Shown here: one piece after another, positions 32,070 to 41,640 of the stretch
Layout of the letters: each line of letters starts with the position of its first letter
Position numbering within the stretch: the stretch's first letter is position 1
Assembly (NCBI RefSeq): GCF_027571405.1
Contig: NZ_CP092968.1
Coordinates: 2,874,001-2,938,000 of the forward strand
Direction of reading: 5' to 3'
Origin: Methylocystis parvus OBBP
GTDB taxonomy: Bacteria > Pseudomonadota > Alphaproteobacteria > Rhizobiales > Beijerinckiaceae
Length of the DNA stretch: 64,000 nt
Made by a program: the position numbers and the translations under genes
The notes under the pieces: generated by a model
What the model saw: only the letters and a program-made list of their open reading frames with translations
Told to the model about the DNA's origin: nothing
The model's database searches: none

Positions 32070-33380
32070 ATGTCAGACCTCTTCGAAACGGCAAAGCTAG
32101 ACGAAAACGCGCCGCGGCCGCTTGCGGACCGTCTGCGTCCAAAGCGTCTCGACGAGGTCGTCGGACAGGATCATCTGCTCGGGCCGGCCGGCGCATTGAC
32201 GCGCCTCGTTCAAGGCGGTTCGCTGGGTTCGCTCATCCTCTGGGGTCCGCCAGGCTCCGGCAAGACGACCGTCGCGCGCTTGCTCGCGCATGAGACCAAT
32301 CTGGCCTTCGCGCAAATTTCCGCGATCTTCTCCGGCGTCGCCGATTTGAAGAAAACCTTCGAGGCGGCGCGCGCGCGTCGCGCGACGGGCCAGGGCACAT
32401 TGCTCTTCGTCGACGAGATTCACCGATTCAATCGCGCGCAGCAGGACAGTTTCCTCCCGGTGATGGAGGACGGCACCATCACCCTGATCGGCGCGACGAC
32501 GGAGAATCCTTCCTTCGAACTCAACGCCGCGCTGTTGTCGCGCGCGCGCGTGATGACGTTCAAATCGCTCGACGCCGCCGCAATCGAGAAGCTGCTTGCG
32601 CGTGCGGAGGAGATGGAGGGCCGGAAGCTTCCGCTCGACGCCGATGCGCGCGAGGCGCTGATCGCCATGGCCGATGGCGACGGCCGCGCCGCGCTCACCT
32701 TGTCCGAAGAGATCTGGCGCGCCGCGCGCGAAGGCGAAATCTTCGATCGCGCGGCGCTCGCAGAGGTCGTGCAGCGCCGCGCGCCGATCTACGACAAGGC
32801 GCAGGAGGGCCATTACAATCTCATCAGCGCATTGCACAAATGCGTGCGCGGCTCGGACCCGGACGCGGCGCTTTATTATTTCGCGCGCATGCTCGACGCT
32901 GGCGAAGACCCGCTCTTTCTGGCGCGGCGCATCGTGCGTATGGCGGTGGAGGATATCGGCCTCGCCGACCCGCAGGCGCTCGTCGTCGCGAACGCCGCGA
33001 AGGACGCCTACGACTTTCTCGGTTCGCCCGAAGGCGAACTCGCGCTCGCGCAGGCGCTGATCTATGTGGCGACGGCTCCGAAATCCAACGCGGGCTATGT
33101 CGCTTACAAGAAAGCCCGCCGGCTCGCCGAGGAGAAGGGCTCGCTCATGCCCCCCAAAATCATTCTCAACGCGCCGACGAAGATGATGCGCGAAGAGGGC
33201 TATGGCGAGGGCTATGAATATGACCACGACGCGCCCGACGCCTTCTCCGGCCAGAATTACTGGCCCGAATCGCTGAAGCGCCAGAAACTCTATCGGCCCG
33301 TGGAGCGCGGCTTCGAGCGCGAATTGGCGAAAAGGCTCGATTACTGGGAGCGACTGCGGCGCGAACGCAACAGTAAATAG
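32070..33380 (+). CDS. rarA: Replication-associated recombination protein A (RarA/MgsA)
   Basis: A 436-residue AAA+ ATPase related to clamp loaders and eukaryotic WRNIP1/Mgs1. Visible motifs are LRPKRLDEVVGQDHLLG, the Walker A WGPPGSGKTT, the Walker B LFVDEIHRFN, and the sensor 1 IGATTENPSFELN. The C-terminal block YDKAQEGHYNLISALHKCVRGSDPDAALYYFARML is the MgsA tetramerisation region. RarA acts at stalled replication forks and helps recombination. Length and order match full-length members. It stands alone, divergent from the ParA-like gene across 292 bases in which I see no other gene. Confidence 0.95.
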   Translation: MSDLFETAKLDENAPRPLADRLRPKRLDEVVGQDHLLGPAGALTRLVQGGSLGSLILWGPPGSGKTTVARLLAHETNLAFAQISAIFSGVADLKKTFEAARARRATGQGTLLFVDEIHRFNRAQQDSFLPVMEDGTITLIGATTENPSFELNAALLSRARVMTFKSLDAAAIEKLLARAEEMEGRKLPLDADAREALIAMADGDGRAALTLSEEIWRAAREGEIFDRAALAEVVQRRAPIYDKAQEGHYNLISALHKCVRGSDPDAALYYFARMLDAGEDPLFLARRIVRMAVEDIGLADPQALVVANAAKDAYDFLGSPEGELALAQALIYVATAPKSNAGYVAYKKARRLAEEKGSLMPPKIILNAPTKMMREEGYGEGYEYDHDAPDAFSGQNYWPESLKRQKLYRPVERGFERELAKRLDYWERLRRERNSK

Positions 33381-33574
33381 CCGGAGCGCCGTTGCGGGCG
33401 CGCCATTCTGTTGCGCAATTGTCACGCGCTGCGCCAAACGCACTGCACAAGGCTTGTTCAGACCGCCTTTTCATTGACCGTGCTCGAGGTTCGGCCGTAA
33501 GTCTTTTCCCGACGGCGGATGTCGCTTTCGCGATGACAGCCGCAAGAAATTGAATGCTTACGAGGGGGTCGCAT

Positions 33575-34456
33575 ATGACCAAATTTCCTGTCGCCGCCGG
33601 CATCGCGCTGGCTCTCGTCGCCGGTTCGGCGCTCGCCGCCGACCTCCCGTCCCGCAAGGGCCCGCCGCCGGCCTATATCCCGCCGCCGCCCGCCTTTTCC
33701 TGGACCGGCCTCTATGGCGGTATCAATATCGGCTACGGCTTCAGCGCCGGCGGCGTGCAGGATGGCGGCCTGACCGTTCTTCCGCCCGCGACCGCGAATC
33801 ATTTCGCTTTCTGGTCGGCCGGCGCCGGCGTGAACGGCGTCGCGGGCGGCGGCCAGGTCGGCTATAACTACCAGTTCAACCCCTGGTTCGTCGTCGGCCT
33901 CGAAGCCGACATCCAGGCCGCCGACATCAACGGCGTCCAGAACCTCGTCGGCCCGATGCCGGCGCCGAACAACGCCGCCACGCAGGCTTCCTTCGTGAAT
34001 TCCGCGAAGTATGTCGATTGGTTCGGCACCGTTCGCGGCCGTCTCGGCGTGACGCTGCCTTCCTATCCGAACCTGATGGTCTACGGCACGGGCGGCTTCG
34101 CTTACGGCGGCGTCAACCACACGGTCGGCCTGGCCGTCGTCAACTCCGGCCCCGGCGCCGGCAGCATGATCGGCAAGGGCGTCTATGACGGCGTTTCCAC
34201 CGGCTGGACTGCGGGCGGCGGCGTGGAATGGACCCCGCTGTCCTTCCCGGCTTGGTCGCTCAAGGTCGAATATCTCTACACCAATCTTGGCAGCACCCGC
34301 GTCGCCGCGTCCGGCCCGAACGCCAATGGCTTCTACTATGCCTGCTGCGTCTTCGCCGGCGCCCATCAGGCTCCGACGGATTGGCACACGGTCCGCGCCG
34401 GCCTGAACTGGCACTTCAATCCTTTCGCCGCCGCTCCGGTCGTCGCGAAATACTAA
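33575..34456 (+). CDS. Omp25/Omp31-like outer membrane beta-barrel protein
   Basis: A 293-residue precursor with a cleaved signal peptide (hydrophobic VAAGIALALVAGSALA, cleavage before ADLPS). It then has the Hyphomicrobiales Omp25/31-type start DLPSRKGPPPAYIPPPPAFSWTGLYGGINIGYGF. The rest alternates short amphipathic strands and Gly-rich turns and ends in W H FNPFAAAPVVAKY, a typical barrel ending. It probably forms an eight-stranded barrel in the outer membrane. The start is chosen because GAGGGGG lies nine bases upstream. The 194 bases before it have no gene and should hold the promoter. A clear terminator follows, so it is a single-gene unit, likely strongly expressed. Confidence 0.9.
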   Translation: MTKFPVAAGIALALVAGSALAADLPSRKGPPPAYIPPPPAFSWTGLYGGINIGYGFSAGGVQDGGLTVLPPATANHFAFWSAGAGVNGVAGGGQVGYNYQFNPWFVVGLEADIQAADINGVQNLVGPMPAPNNAATQASFVNSAKYVDWFGTVRGRLGVTLPSYPNLMVYGTGGFAYGGVNHTVGLAVVNSGPGAGSMIGKGVYDGVSTGWTAGGGVEWTPLSFPAWSLKVEYLYTNLGSTRVAASGPNANGFYYACCVFAGAHQAPTDWHTVRAGLNWHFNPFAAAPVVAKY

Positions 34457-34482
34457 GTTTCGTCGCCTCGGAGACGAAGAAG

Positions 34483-34510
34483 AGCCCGGCCCTCGCGGCC
34501 GGGCTTTTTT
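34483..34510 (+). terminator. Rho-independent terminator after the outer membrane protein gene
   Basis: AGCCCGGCC pairs with GGCCGGGCT around a four-base loop (ctcg) and is followed by six T. It lies 27 bases after the stop codon and would stop transcription before the efflux operon. Confidence 0.9.
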
Positions 34511-34712
34511 GTTTCATTTCAGCGTCTTTATTGCGTTGCGCGCGCGTGCTTCTCATAGACGCGGCCGTAGCTGGAAGTTAAGAACTGATCTTCAGCGCGG
34601 CGCCGATGGGGATAAGCTCGACCGGCGCCCCGCGGCGGATGGCGCCGCCGCATCGGCAGTGTTAACCCTTGACCAACCTCGCGCGGCGGACGCCTGGAGC
34701 CTCACGGAAAGC

Positions 34713-35906
34713 ATGTATCGCAGAACGCCCCTCCTTCTCGCGATTCTGGCGAGTCTCGCCGTCGGGGCCGCCCTGCCAGGGCTTTTCGCTAAATTTCGCG
34801 GCCCCGGCGCCGAGGCCCCCGCGCAATCGGTGGCGGGCGGAGCGGCTCCTGGAGCGGACGGACTCATCAAGCTTTCGCCGGAGCAGGTCGAGGCGGCGAA
34901 GATCGGCGTCGCCAAAGCGGGACCCGGCGTCATCAAGCGCCAGATCGCCGTTCCGGCGGCGGTGAAACCGGACCCCGACCATCTGGCGCGCGTCGCGGCG
35001 AAAGTCGCGGGCGTGGTCGCCGACATGCGCAAGAAGCTCGGCGACGAAGCGGCGAAGAACGAAACCGTCGCCATCATCGATTCGCGCGAGGTCGCCGACG
35101 CCAAGAGCGAATATCTCGCGGCGCTGGCGAATTACGATCTGCAATCGAAACTTTTCGCGCGCGAAAAGGGCCTCTTCGAGAAGAAGATCACGGCCGAACA
35201 GCTCTTCCTCAAAGCCAAGGCCGTTTTCACAGAGGCCAAACTCCGGCTCGATCTCGCGCGCGGCAAGCTCGCGGCGCTCGATCTTTCCGAAAGCGAGATC
35301 GCCGCGCTGCCGTCTCAGCCGATCGCCCGCCTTCGGGAGAAGGAAATCCGCGCGCCCATCAAAGGCCGGATCATCGAGCGCCTCGTCAATCTCGGCCAGC
35401 CCGTGACGGCCGAGAGCCAGATTTACGTCATGGCCGATCTCTCCGAGGTCGAGGCCGACCTCGCCGTGCCGGTCGCAAGCCTCGCCAGCGTCCGCGTCGG
35501 GCAGCCGGTTTTTCTCAAGGGTCCGGACGGCCGCAGCTTCGAAGGCAAGGTGACGATCGTCAACGCGATGATCACGCCCGAGACGCGCACCGGGCATGTC
35601 ATCGCCTCTTTCAAAAATCCCGACTTCGCGCTTCACCCCGGCGTCCTGCTCAACGCCGAGATCACGATCGAGCAGAGCCCCGCAAGAGTGATCGTTCCCC
35701 GCGGCGCGGTGCAGCTCGTGCACAATGAACCGACCATCTTCGTTCAGACGAAAGACGGCTTCGAGAAGCGCGCCGTCGAATTGGGCGACGGCGATGAAGC
35801 TTCCGTGGAGATCGCAAAGGGCCTTTCGCCCGGCGAGACGATCGCCGTCGAGAACAGCTTCGTGTTGAAGGCCGAAGCGGGCAAGAGCGAGATCCCGGAG
35901 GAGTGA
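34713..35906 (+). CDS. czcB: RND efflux periplasmic adaptor (CzcB/CusB-like)
   Basis: The 397-residue membrane-fusion protein links the inner membrane pump to the outer membrane channel. It has a hydrophobic N-terminal anchor (about residues 5-25), a lipoyl half with a long alpha-hairpin (KSEYLAALANYDLQSKLFAREKGLFEKKITAEQLFLKAKA), and a second lipoyl half (KEIRAPIKGRIIERLVNLGQPVTAESQIYVMADLSEVEADLAVP). The barrel and membrane-proximal domains follow. No Met-rich copper motif is visible, and the pump motif favours divalent metals. The ATG at 34713 is chosen because it precedes the signal/anchor. czcA follows after 13 bases. Confidence 0.87.
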   Translation: MYRRTPLLLAILASLAVGAALPGLFAKFRGPGAEAPAQSVAGGAAPGADGLIKLSPEQVEAAKIGVAKAGPGVIKRQIAVPAAVKPDPDHLARVAAKVAGVVADMRKKLGDEAAKNETVAIIDSREVADAKSEYLAALANYDLQSKLFAREKGLFEKKITAEQLFLKAKAVFTEAKLRLDLARGKLAALDLSESEIAALPSQPIARLREKEIRAPIKGRIIERLVNLGQPVTAESQIYVMADLSEVEADLAVPVASLASVRVGQPVFLKGPDGRSFEGKVTIVNAMITPETRTGHVIASFKNPDFALHPGVLLNAEITIEQSPARVIVPRGAVQLVHNEPTIFVQTKDGFEKRAVELGDGDEASVEIAKGLSPGETIAVENSFVLKAEAGKSEIPEE

Positions 35907-35919
35907 GCGCGCAAAGATC

Positions 35920-38900
35920 ATGATGCAGCGGATCATCGCCTTTTCGGTCCATAGCCGCTGGCTGGTCGTCCTGCTGGTCGCGCTCGTCGGCGCGTTCGGC
36001 CTGTGGGCGCTCGCCCATCTGCCGATCGACGCCGTGCCCGACATCACCAATAATCAGGTGCAGATCAACGCGAACGCGCCCGCGCTCTCCGCCTTCGAGA
36101 TGGAGAAGCAGGTCACTTATCCGATCGAGAACGCGCTCGCGGGCATTCCGGGCCTGGAATATACGCGGTCGCTGTCGCGTAACGGCTTCGCGCAGGTGAC
36201 GGCGGTCTTCGCCGACGGGGTGGACATTTACTTCGCGCGCCAGCAGGTCAGCGAGCGCATCGCCCAGGCGCGCGAGGATTTTCCATCGCAGGTCGCCCTG
36301 CGCATGGGGCCGATCGCAACCGGCCTCTCCGAAATCTATATGTGGACCGTGCGCTATGCGGAGCCGCGCAAGCTCGCGAAGGAAGGCGATCCGGGCTGGC
36401 AAAAGGACGGGGCCTATCTCACGCCGGAAGGCGCGTCGCTCCGCACGCCGGTCGAGCAGGAATCTTATCTGCGCACCGTGCAGGACTGGATCATCCGTCC
36501 GCAGTTGCGCACCGTTCCGGGCGTCGCGGGCGTCGATTCGCTCGGCGGCTATATGCGCCAGTACCATGTGCAGCCCGACCCGGCGAAGCTCATGTCGCTC
36601 GGCCTCTCCTTCGGCGATCTCGCGGCGACGATTCAAAAAAACAATGTCAGCCGCGGCGCCGGCTATGTGGAGCGCAATGGCGAGGGCCTCGTCGTGCGCA
36701 GCGGCGGCCGCCTGGAGAATGTCGACGACATCGCCAATGTCGTGGCGACGACCCGGAACGGCGTGCCGGTGCGCGTGCGCGACATTGCGAACGTCTCGAT
36801 CGGCAAGGAGCTGCGCACCGGCAGCGCCAGCTTGAATGGCGGGGAAGTCGTCATCGGCACGGCGCTCATGCTGATCGGCGCCAATAGCCGCACCGTCTCG
36901 GCCGCCGTCGACCAAAAAATGACGCAGATCGTCAAATCCCTGCCGCCCGGCGTCGAGGTGAAGACGATCCTCAACCGAACGCTGCTCGTCGACGCCACCA
37001 TCAAGACCGTCGCCAAGAACCTCGCCGAGGGCGCCGGCCTCGTCATCCTCGTGCTCTTCGTGATGCTTGGCAATTTCCGCGCCGCGGTGGTGACGGCGAC
37101 GGTCATTCCGGTGACCATGCTGTTCCTCGCCATCGGCATGTATCTCGGCAAGATCAGCGCGAATCTCATGAGTCTCGGCGCGCTGGATTTCGGCCTCATC
37201 GCCGACGGCGCGATCATCGTCGCCGAGAACAGCCTGCGCCGTCTCTCCGAGCGTCAGCACGCGGCGGGCCGCGCGCTGACGACCGACGAGCGGCTCGACA
37301 CGGTCATCGACGCCGCCGTCGAAATGCGCCGTCCGACGGTCTATGGCCAGTCGATCATCATCCTCGTCTATCTTCCGATCCTGAGCTTCTCCGGCGTCGA
37401 GGGGAAGATGTTCCATCCGATGGCGATGACGGTCATCATCGCATTGCTCTCGGAATTCGTCCTGTCGCTCACCTTCTTCCCCGCCATGATCGCGCTCTTC
37501 GTCTCGGGCCATGGCGAAGAGCAGGAAAACGTCATCGTCAGGCGCCTGAAGCAACTCTACGAACCGGTGCTGCGCTGGGCGATGGGCGCGCCGGTCAAAG
37601 TGATGGCGATCGGCGTCGCCTCCTTCGTCCTCGCCGCGCTTCTCTATACGAGCCTCGGCCAGGAGTTCATTCCCAGGCTCGACGAGAAGAACCTCGCCAT
37701 GCAAGCGAACCGCATTCCCAGCGCTTCGCTCACGCAGGCGCAGGCGATGCAGCTCGATATTGAAAACGCGATCCGCAAGCTGCCGCAGGTGGACTATGTC
37801 TTCTCCAAGACGGGCACGGCGGAGGTCGCGACCGATCCGATGCCGCCAAACCTGACCGACGTCTTCATCATGCTGAAGCCGGAGGATCAGTGGCCCGACC
37901 CGCATCTCTCCAAGGACAAGCTCATCGAGGAGATATCCGTCGCGATCGAGAAGCTTCCCGGCAACGCCTATGAATTCTCGCAGCCGATCCAGTTGCGCTT
38001 CAACGAGCTGCTCGCGGGCGTTCGCGGCGACATCGCGGTCAAAGTGTTCGGCGAGGATTTCGACGCCATGCTGAAGGCGGCGAACCAGATCGCCGCGATC
38101 CTGCGCTCGACGCCGGGCGCGGAAGACGTGAAGGTCGAGCAGGTCACGGGCCTCCCGGTTCTCGACATCAAGGTGGATAAGGCGGCGATTGCGCGTTACG
38201 GCCTCTCCCTCGGCGACGTGCAGGACACGATCGGCGCGGCGATCGGCGGCGAACCCGCCGGCATGATCTTCGAAGGCGATCGCCGCTTCCCGATTTTCGT
38301 GCGCCTGCGCGACAATCTGCGCGAGGACGCGACTGCGCTGGAGACGATCCCCGTCTCGCTGCCGCCGGACGCGCAGGGCCATGTCTCGACCGTGCAGCTC
38401 AAACAGGTCGCCAGCTTCTCGACAGCGGACGGGCAGAACCAGATCTCGCGCGAGAACGGCAAGCGGCGCGTCGTCGTCAGCGCCAATGTGCGCGGGCGCG
38501 ACATCGCCTCCGTCGTCAATGGCGCGCGCGCCAAGGTCGACGCCAAGGTGCAGATCCCCGCGGGCTATTGGATCGAATGGGGCGGGCAGTTCGAAAATCT
38601 CGCGGCGGCGCGCGCGCGTCTGATGATCGTCGTGCCGATCTGCTTCTTCATGATCTTCCTTTTGCTTTATTCCGCGCTCGGTTCGGCGCGCGACGCGCTG
38701 CTCGTCTTCACGGCCGTGCCGCTCGCGCTCATCGGCGGCGTGCTGGCGCTCTGGCTGCGCGGCATGCCCATGTCGGTTTCTGCGGCGGTGGGCTTCATCG
38801 CGCTTTCCGGCGTCGCCGTGCTCAACGGCCTCGTGATGCGCACCTATATCCATCAGCTCATGGTGGGCGGCCTGCCCGAGCGCGAAGCGATCTTCAGGGG

Positions 38901-39138
38901 CGCCATGACGCGCCTGCGTCCCGTCGTGATGACGGCGCTCGTCGCGTCTCTCGGCTTCGTGCCGATGGCGCTCGCCACCTCGACCGGCGCGGAAGTGCAG
39001 CGGCCGATCGCGACCGTCGTCATTGGCGGGCTCATCAGCGCCACGCTCCTCACCCTCATCGTATTGCCGGCGCTCTACGCTTTCTTCGGCGGCGACGCGA
39101 AAGCGCTGAACGCCGCGCGCGCGAGGGAGGCCGTGTGA
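35920..39138 (+). CDS. czcA: Heavy-metal efflux RND pump (CzcA family)
   Basis: A 1072-residue proton/metal antiporter of the inner membrane with 12 transmembrane helices and two large periplasmic loops. The start (IIAFSVHSRWLVVLLVAL) and the SLSRNGFAQVTAVF block in the first loop are typical. Helix 4 has D423-F-G-x-x-x-D429-G...E436-N, the divalent-cation (Co/Zn/Cd/Ni) HME signature, rather than the CusA-type sequence. It therefore probably exports divalent metals, not copper/silver. The order adaptor-pump-channel is the complete operon; its stop overlaps the channel gene start (GTGA). No metal-sensing regulator is next to it. Confidence 0.9.
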   Translation: MMQRIIAFSVHSRWLVVLLVALVGAFGLWALAHLPIDAVPDITNNQVQINANAPALSAFEMEKQVTYPIENALAGIPGLEYTRSLSRNGFAQVTAVFADGVDIYFARQQVSERIAQAREDFPSQVALRMGPIATGLSEIYMWTVRYAEPRKLAKEGDPGWQKDGAYLTPEGASLRTPVEQESYLRTVQDWIIRPQLRTVPGVAGVDSLGGYMRQYHVQPDPAKLMSLGLSFGDLAATIQKNNVSRGAGYVERNGEGLVVRSGGRLENVDDIANVVATTRNGVPVRVRDIANVSIGKELRTGSASLNGGEVVIGTALMLIGANSRTVSAAVDQKMTQIVKSLPPGVEVKTILNRTLLVDATIKTVAKNLAEGAGLVILVLFVMLGNFRAAVVTATVIPVTMLFLAIGMYLGKISANLMSLGALDFGLIADGAIIVAENSLRRLSERQHAAGRALTTDERLDTVIDAAVEMRRPTVYGQSIIILVYLPILSFSGVEGKMFHPMAMTVIIALLSEFVLSLTFFPAMIALFVSGHGEEQENVIVRRLKQLYEPVLRWAMGAPVKVMAIGVASFVLAALLYTSLGQEFIPRLDEKNLAMQANRIPSASLTQAQAMQLDIENAIRKLPQVDYVFSKTGTAEVATDPMPPNLTDVFIMLKPEDQWPDPHLSKDKLIEEISVAIEKLPGNAYEFSQPIQLRFNELLAGVRGDIAVKVFGEDFDAMLKAANQIAAILRSTPGAEDVKVEQVTGLPVLDIKVDKAAIARYGLSLGDVQDTIGAAIGGEPAGMIFEGDRRFPIFVRLRDNLREDATALETIPVSLPPDAQGHVSTVQLKQVASFSTADGQNQISRENGKRRVVVSANVRGRDIASVVNGARAKVDAKVQIPAGYWIEWGGQFENLAAARARLMIVVPICFFMIFLLLYSALGSARDALLVFTAVPLALIGGVLALWLRGMPMSVSAAVGFIALSGVAVLNGLVMRTYIHQLMVGGLPEREAIFRGAMTRLRPVVMTALVASLGFVPMALATSTGAEVQRPIATVVIGGLISATLLTLIVLPALYAFFGGDAKALNAARAREAV

Positions 39139-40547
39139 GAGACGCGCGCCGCGCATTCTTTCTGGCCGCCTGCCTGGCTGCGACGCCGGCGGGCGCCGAG
39201 ACGCTGAACGGCGCGTTGCTGCGCGCCTATGACAATTCCCCGGTCATCAATTCCGGCCGCGCGGGCGTGCGCGCGCTGGATGAGAAAGTGCCGCAGGCGC
39301 TTTCCGGCATGCGGCCGCGCGCAAGCGCAGGCGCCTTTCTCGGCGCGCAGGACAATCGCGCCGTGACGCGGCAGATCGACGAGGACATCGCCGATCCGGC
39401 CGCCACGCGCGCCCTGACCAAGAGCATTCAGACCGGCGGGAGCATGCCGCGCTCGGCGCAGTTCTCGATCGAGCAGCCGATCTTCGACGGCTTCAAGACG
39501 AAAAACGCCACGCGCGCCGCCGAGACCAATGTTTTCGGGGGGCGCGAGAGATTGCGGCTCACCGAGCAGCGCGTGCTCTTCAACGCGGTCGCCGCCTATA
39601 TGAATGTGCTGCGCGACACGGCTGCGCTGAAATTGCAGGAAAACAACGTCGCGGTGCTGACCGAGCAATTGCGCCAGACGCGCGAGCGCTACAATTACGG
39701 ACAGATCACCCTGACCGACATCGCCCAGGCGGAGGCGCGGCTCGCCGCCGGGCAGTCGCTCGTCGGCCAGGCGCGCGCGGCGCTGGAGGCGAGCATCGGC
39801 GCCTATCGCCAGACGATCGGGGTCGACCCCAAAAAGCTGGCGCCCGGCGCCGCCGTCGACGCGCTGCTGCCGGGGACGCGCGAAGAGGTGGAGCGCATCG
39901 CGCAGGCGGAGCATCCGGTGATCCTCGCCGCCTTGCACGACGCCGACGCGGCCGATCTCGACATCAAGGTGATCGAGTCGGATTTCATGCCGAAATTCTC
40001 GATCGTCGGAAATGTCTTCACGCAGACCGACATGTCGGGGATCTACAACCGCAATATCGGCGCCTCGATCGGCGGGCGGCTCAACGTGCCGCTCTACGAA
40101 GGCGGCTTCACCTCCTCGCAGGTGAGAGAAGCCAAGGAAGTCGCCGGCCAGCGCAAATTCGACGTCGATGTCGCGCGCGCCGACGTCATCGCGCTGGTGC
40201 GCGGCAATTGGGGGGCGTTGCAGGCCGCCAAAACGCAGATCGCCGCCGCGCAAACGCAGATCGCCGCCGCGGAGCGCGCGCTCTATGGCGTGCGCGAAGA
40301 GGCGAAGGCGGGCCAGCGCACGACGCTCGACATTCTCAATGCGCAGGCCGAATTGCTCAATGCGCGCATCGGCCTCATCTACGCCCAGCGCGAACGCGTC
40401 GTCGCCTCCTACGCCGTGCTCGCCGCCATGGGGCGGCTCACGACGCGGACTCTGCATCTCGGCGACGCAAGGTACGATCCCTCGATCCATTACGATCAGA
40501 TACGAGGTCTCTGGGGCGGAACGGATACGCCGGACGCCGGGCGTTGA
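39135..40547 (+). CDS. TolC-like outer membrane efflux channel (CzcC-like)
   Basis: A 470-residue outer membrane efflux protein with an N-terminal signal peptide (FFLAACLAATPAGAE). The mature part has long coiled helical repeats (for example LQENNVAVLTEQLRQTRERYNYGQITLTDIAQAEARL and the AAAQTQIAAAERALYGVREEAKAGQRTTLDILNAQAELL block) and beta-barrel strands (FSIEQPIFDGF, GGRLNVPLYEGGF). It completes the tripartite pump with the adaptor and RND protein. The start is GTG at 39135, overlapping the czcA stop as GTGA with GGGAGG upstream, so they are translationally coupled. A longer in-frame start from inside czcA is rejected. Confidence 0.9.
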   Translation: MRDARRAFFLAACLAATPAGAETLNGALLRAYDNSPVINSGRAGVRALDEKVPQALSGMRPRASAGAFLGAQDNRAVTRQIDEDIADPAATRALTKSIQTGGSMPRSAQFSIEQPIFDGFKTKNATRAAETNVFGGRERLRLTEQRVLFNAVAAYMNVLRDTAALKLQENNVAVLTEQLRQTRERYNYGQITLTDIAQAEARLAAGQSLVGQARAALEASIGAYRQTIGVDPKKLAPGAAVDALLPGTREEVERIAQAEHPVILAALHDADAADLDIKVIESDFMPKFSIVGNVFTQTDMSGIYNRNIGASIGGRLNVPLYEGGFTSSQVREAKEVAGQRKFDVDVARADVIALVRGNWGALQAAKTQIAAAQTQIAAAERALYGVREEAKAGQRTTLDILNAQAELLNARIGLIYAQRERVVASYAVLAAMGRLTTRTLHLGDARYDPSIHYDQIRGLWGGTDTPDAGR

Positions 40548-40623
40548 AGACATTTCACGCAAAGCAAATTACTCTGCGGCGCAATCGCCCGACAGAAGGG
40601 CGGCGCAACGAAGAGGAAACGCA

Positions 40624-41106
40624 ATGCGAGGCGCTTATCTGAAATTCTTTGCTCTGGCCGTCGCGGCGACGCCGCTCGCCGTCACGCCGGCCGCGGCGAT
40701 CTGCTGGCTGGGCTGCGGCGATCCGACCGAGGCGCACGCCCGGAAGATCTTCGAAAATCTTCTGCCGCAGCGCTTCGACAAGCCCGGCAAGATTCTCGAA
40801 TTCAAGCAGACAATGTCCGAAGCGCTTGAAATGCATGCGACCGGGGAGAAGGGCTACGAGATTTTCTTCAGCGGAAAGGTCCAGTTTCCGGAAGGCGCCA
40901 ATCTCGAATGCAAGCCGGACGACGCCGGCAAAGTCAAGGACGGCTGTTCGTCGAGCAAGCATTATGTGACGGCCCCGCGCTCCTCGGATCCCAAGGGCAA
41001 GCAATATGTCCCCCCGGGCGAAACGGTCGTCTTCGAGGAGGAATATCGCTTCTACGAGGATTCGAACGGCTGGAAAGGCCCGGATGGGAACGTCTATCGG
41101 CAGTAA
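40624..41106 (+). CDS. Secreted protein of unknown function downstream of the efflux operon
   Basis: A 160-residue protein with an N-terminal signal peptide (LKFFALAVAATPLAVTPAAA). The mature part begins ICWLGCGDPTEAHARKIFENLLP and includes four Cys in two pairs (ICWLGC and LECKPDDAGKVKDGC), which could form disulfides or bind metal. No known domain is recognised. Its leader carries GAAGAGGAAACG, identical to that of the small Cys-rich gene at 41185 and close to that at 41704. It lies 76 bases after the TolC-like gene on the same strand and may be part of the efflux unit. Confidence 0.7.
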   Translation: MRGAYLKFFALAVAATPLAVTPAAAICWLGCGDPTEAHARKIFENLLPQRFDKPGKILEFKQTMSEALEMHATGEKGYEIFFSGKVQFPEGANLECKPDDAGKVKDGCSSSKHYVTAPRSSDPKGKQYVPPGETVVFEEEYRFYEDSNGWKGPDGNVYRQ

Positions 41107-41111
41107 GCGAA

Positions 41112-41142
41112 AAATTATGGGCGCGCATGAACTGCGCGCCCC
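41112..41142 (-). terminator. Terminator-like hairpin for the small Cys-rich gene at 41185
   Basis: GGGGCGCGCAG (minus strand) pairs with the facing GCGCGCCC around a short loop, followed on the minus strand by ATAATTTTTCG. It would stop the small minus-strand gene and also lies just after the plus-strand gene ending at 41106. Confidence 0.6.
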
Positions 41143-41184
41143 AAGATCGAAAGCCTCTCTTCGAGAGGAGGCCGCCGGACGATC

Positions 41185-41427
41185 TTACTTCAGCAGGTCC
41201 GAGTTCTGCGGGCAGCCGGCCTTCTCGTTGCAGGCCTGGAAGTTCGCGCGGAGTTCGTCCTTGTTGGCGCCGTAGTTCTGCTTGCGGGCCAGGTACTCGT
41301 CATAGCACTTCGACGCCGCCGCCGCCTGCTTGTCGTCGTCGGCCTTGCGGGTGTCGCAATCGGCGAAAGCCGGGGTCATCATGCCGGCAAACAGGGCCGC
41401 CGCCGTCACAAAGGCGAATTTCTTCAT
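41185..41427 (-). CDS. Small secreted Cys-containing protein, paralogue 1
   Basis: An 80-residue precursor with a signal peptide (KKFAFVTAAALFAGMMTPAFA, cleavage before DCDT). The mature protein is about 58 residues, charged and helical, and has four Cys at CDT, KCYDEYL, ACNE and GCPQNS. It is closely similar to the protein encoded at 41704-41937, sharing FxTAxAxFAxMxxPAFA, CDT, a central ASKCxxxxL, and the ending GCPQNS. The spacing suggests two disulfides or a small metal site. Function is unknown. It lies downstream of a metal-efflux operon but on the opposite strand. Its leader shares GAAGAGGAAACG with the gene at 40624. Confidence 0.75.
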   Translation of the reverse strand: MKKFAFVTAAALFAGMMTPAFADCDTRKADDDKQAAAASKCYDEYLARKQNYGANKDELRANFQACNEKAGCPQNSDLLK

Positions 41428-41640
41428 TTTCGTCGTTTCCTCTTCTCACAATTTTCGGATGTTCTTGCTTGCGCGGGCGTTGAACCCTCCCGCCGATCCA
41501 GTAACGGCCCCTCATATCGCGCCAAGCGGGGCGAACGATGGGGGAAGAATTGCCGTGTGTCAATCGCATGTCGCCAGCAGGACGTCTCCCGCCCGCCGCG
41601 GCGTCGCGGAGGGTGAGGACGGCGGCGCCGCTTTGATTTG

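Noticed and set aside
31792..32100. Open frame between the ParA-like and rarA genes
   Set aside because: No ribosome site, no recognisable features, and it runs into the start of rarA in another frame.
35662..39156. A 1164-codon minus-strand open frame opposite the efflux genes
   Set aside because: It is fully antisense to the adaptor and CzcA genes, has an Arg/His/Asp-rich shadow composition, and no known domain. The plus-strand genes have clear families.
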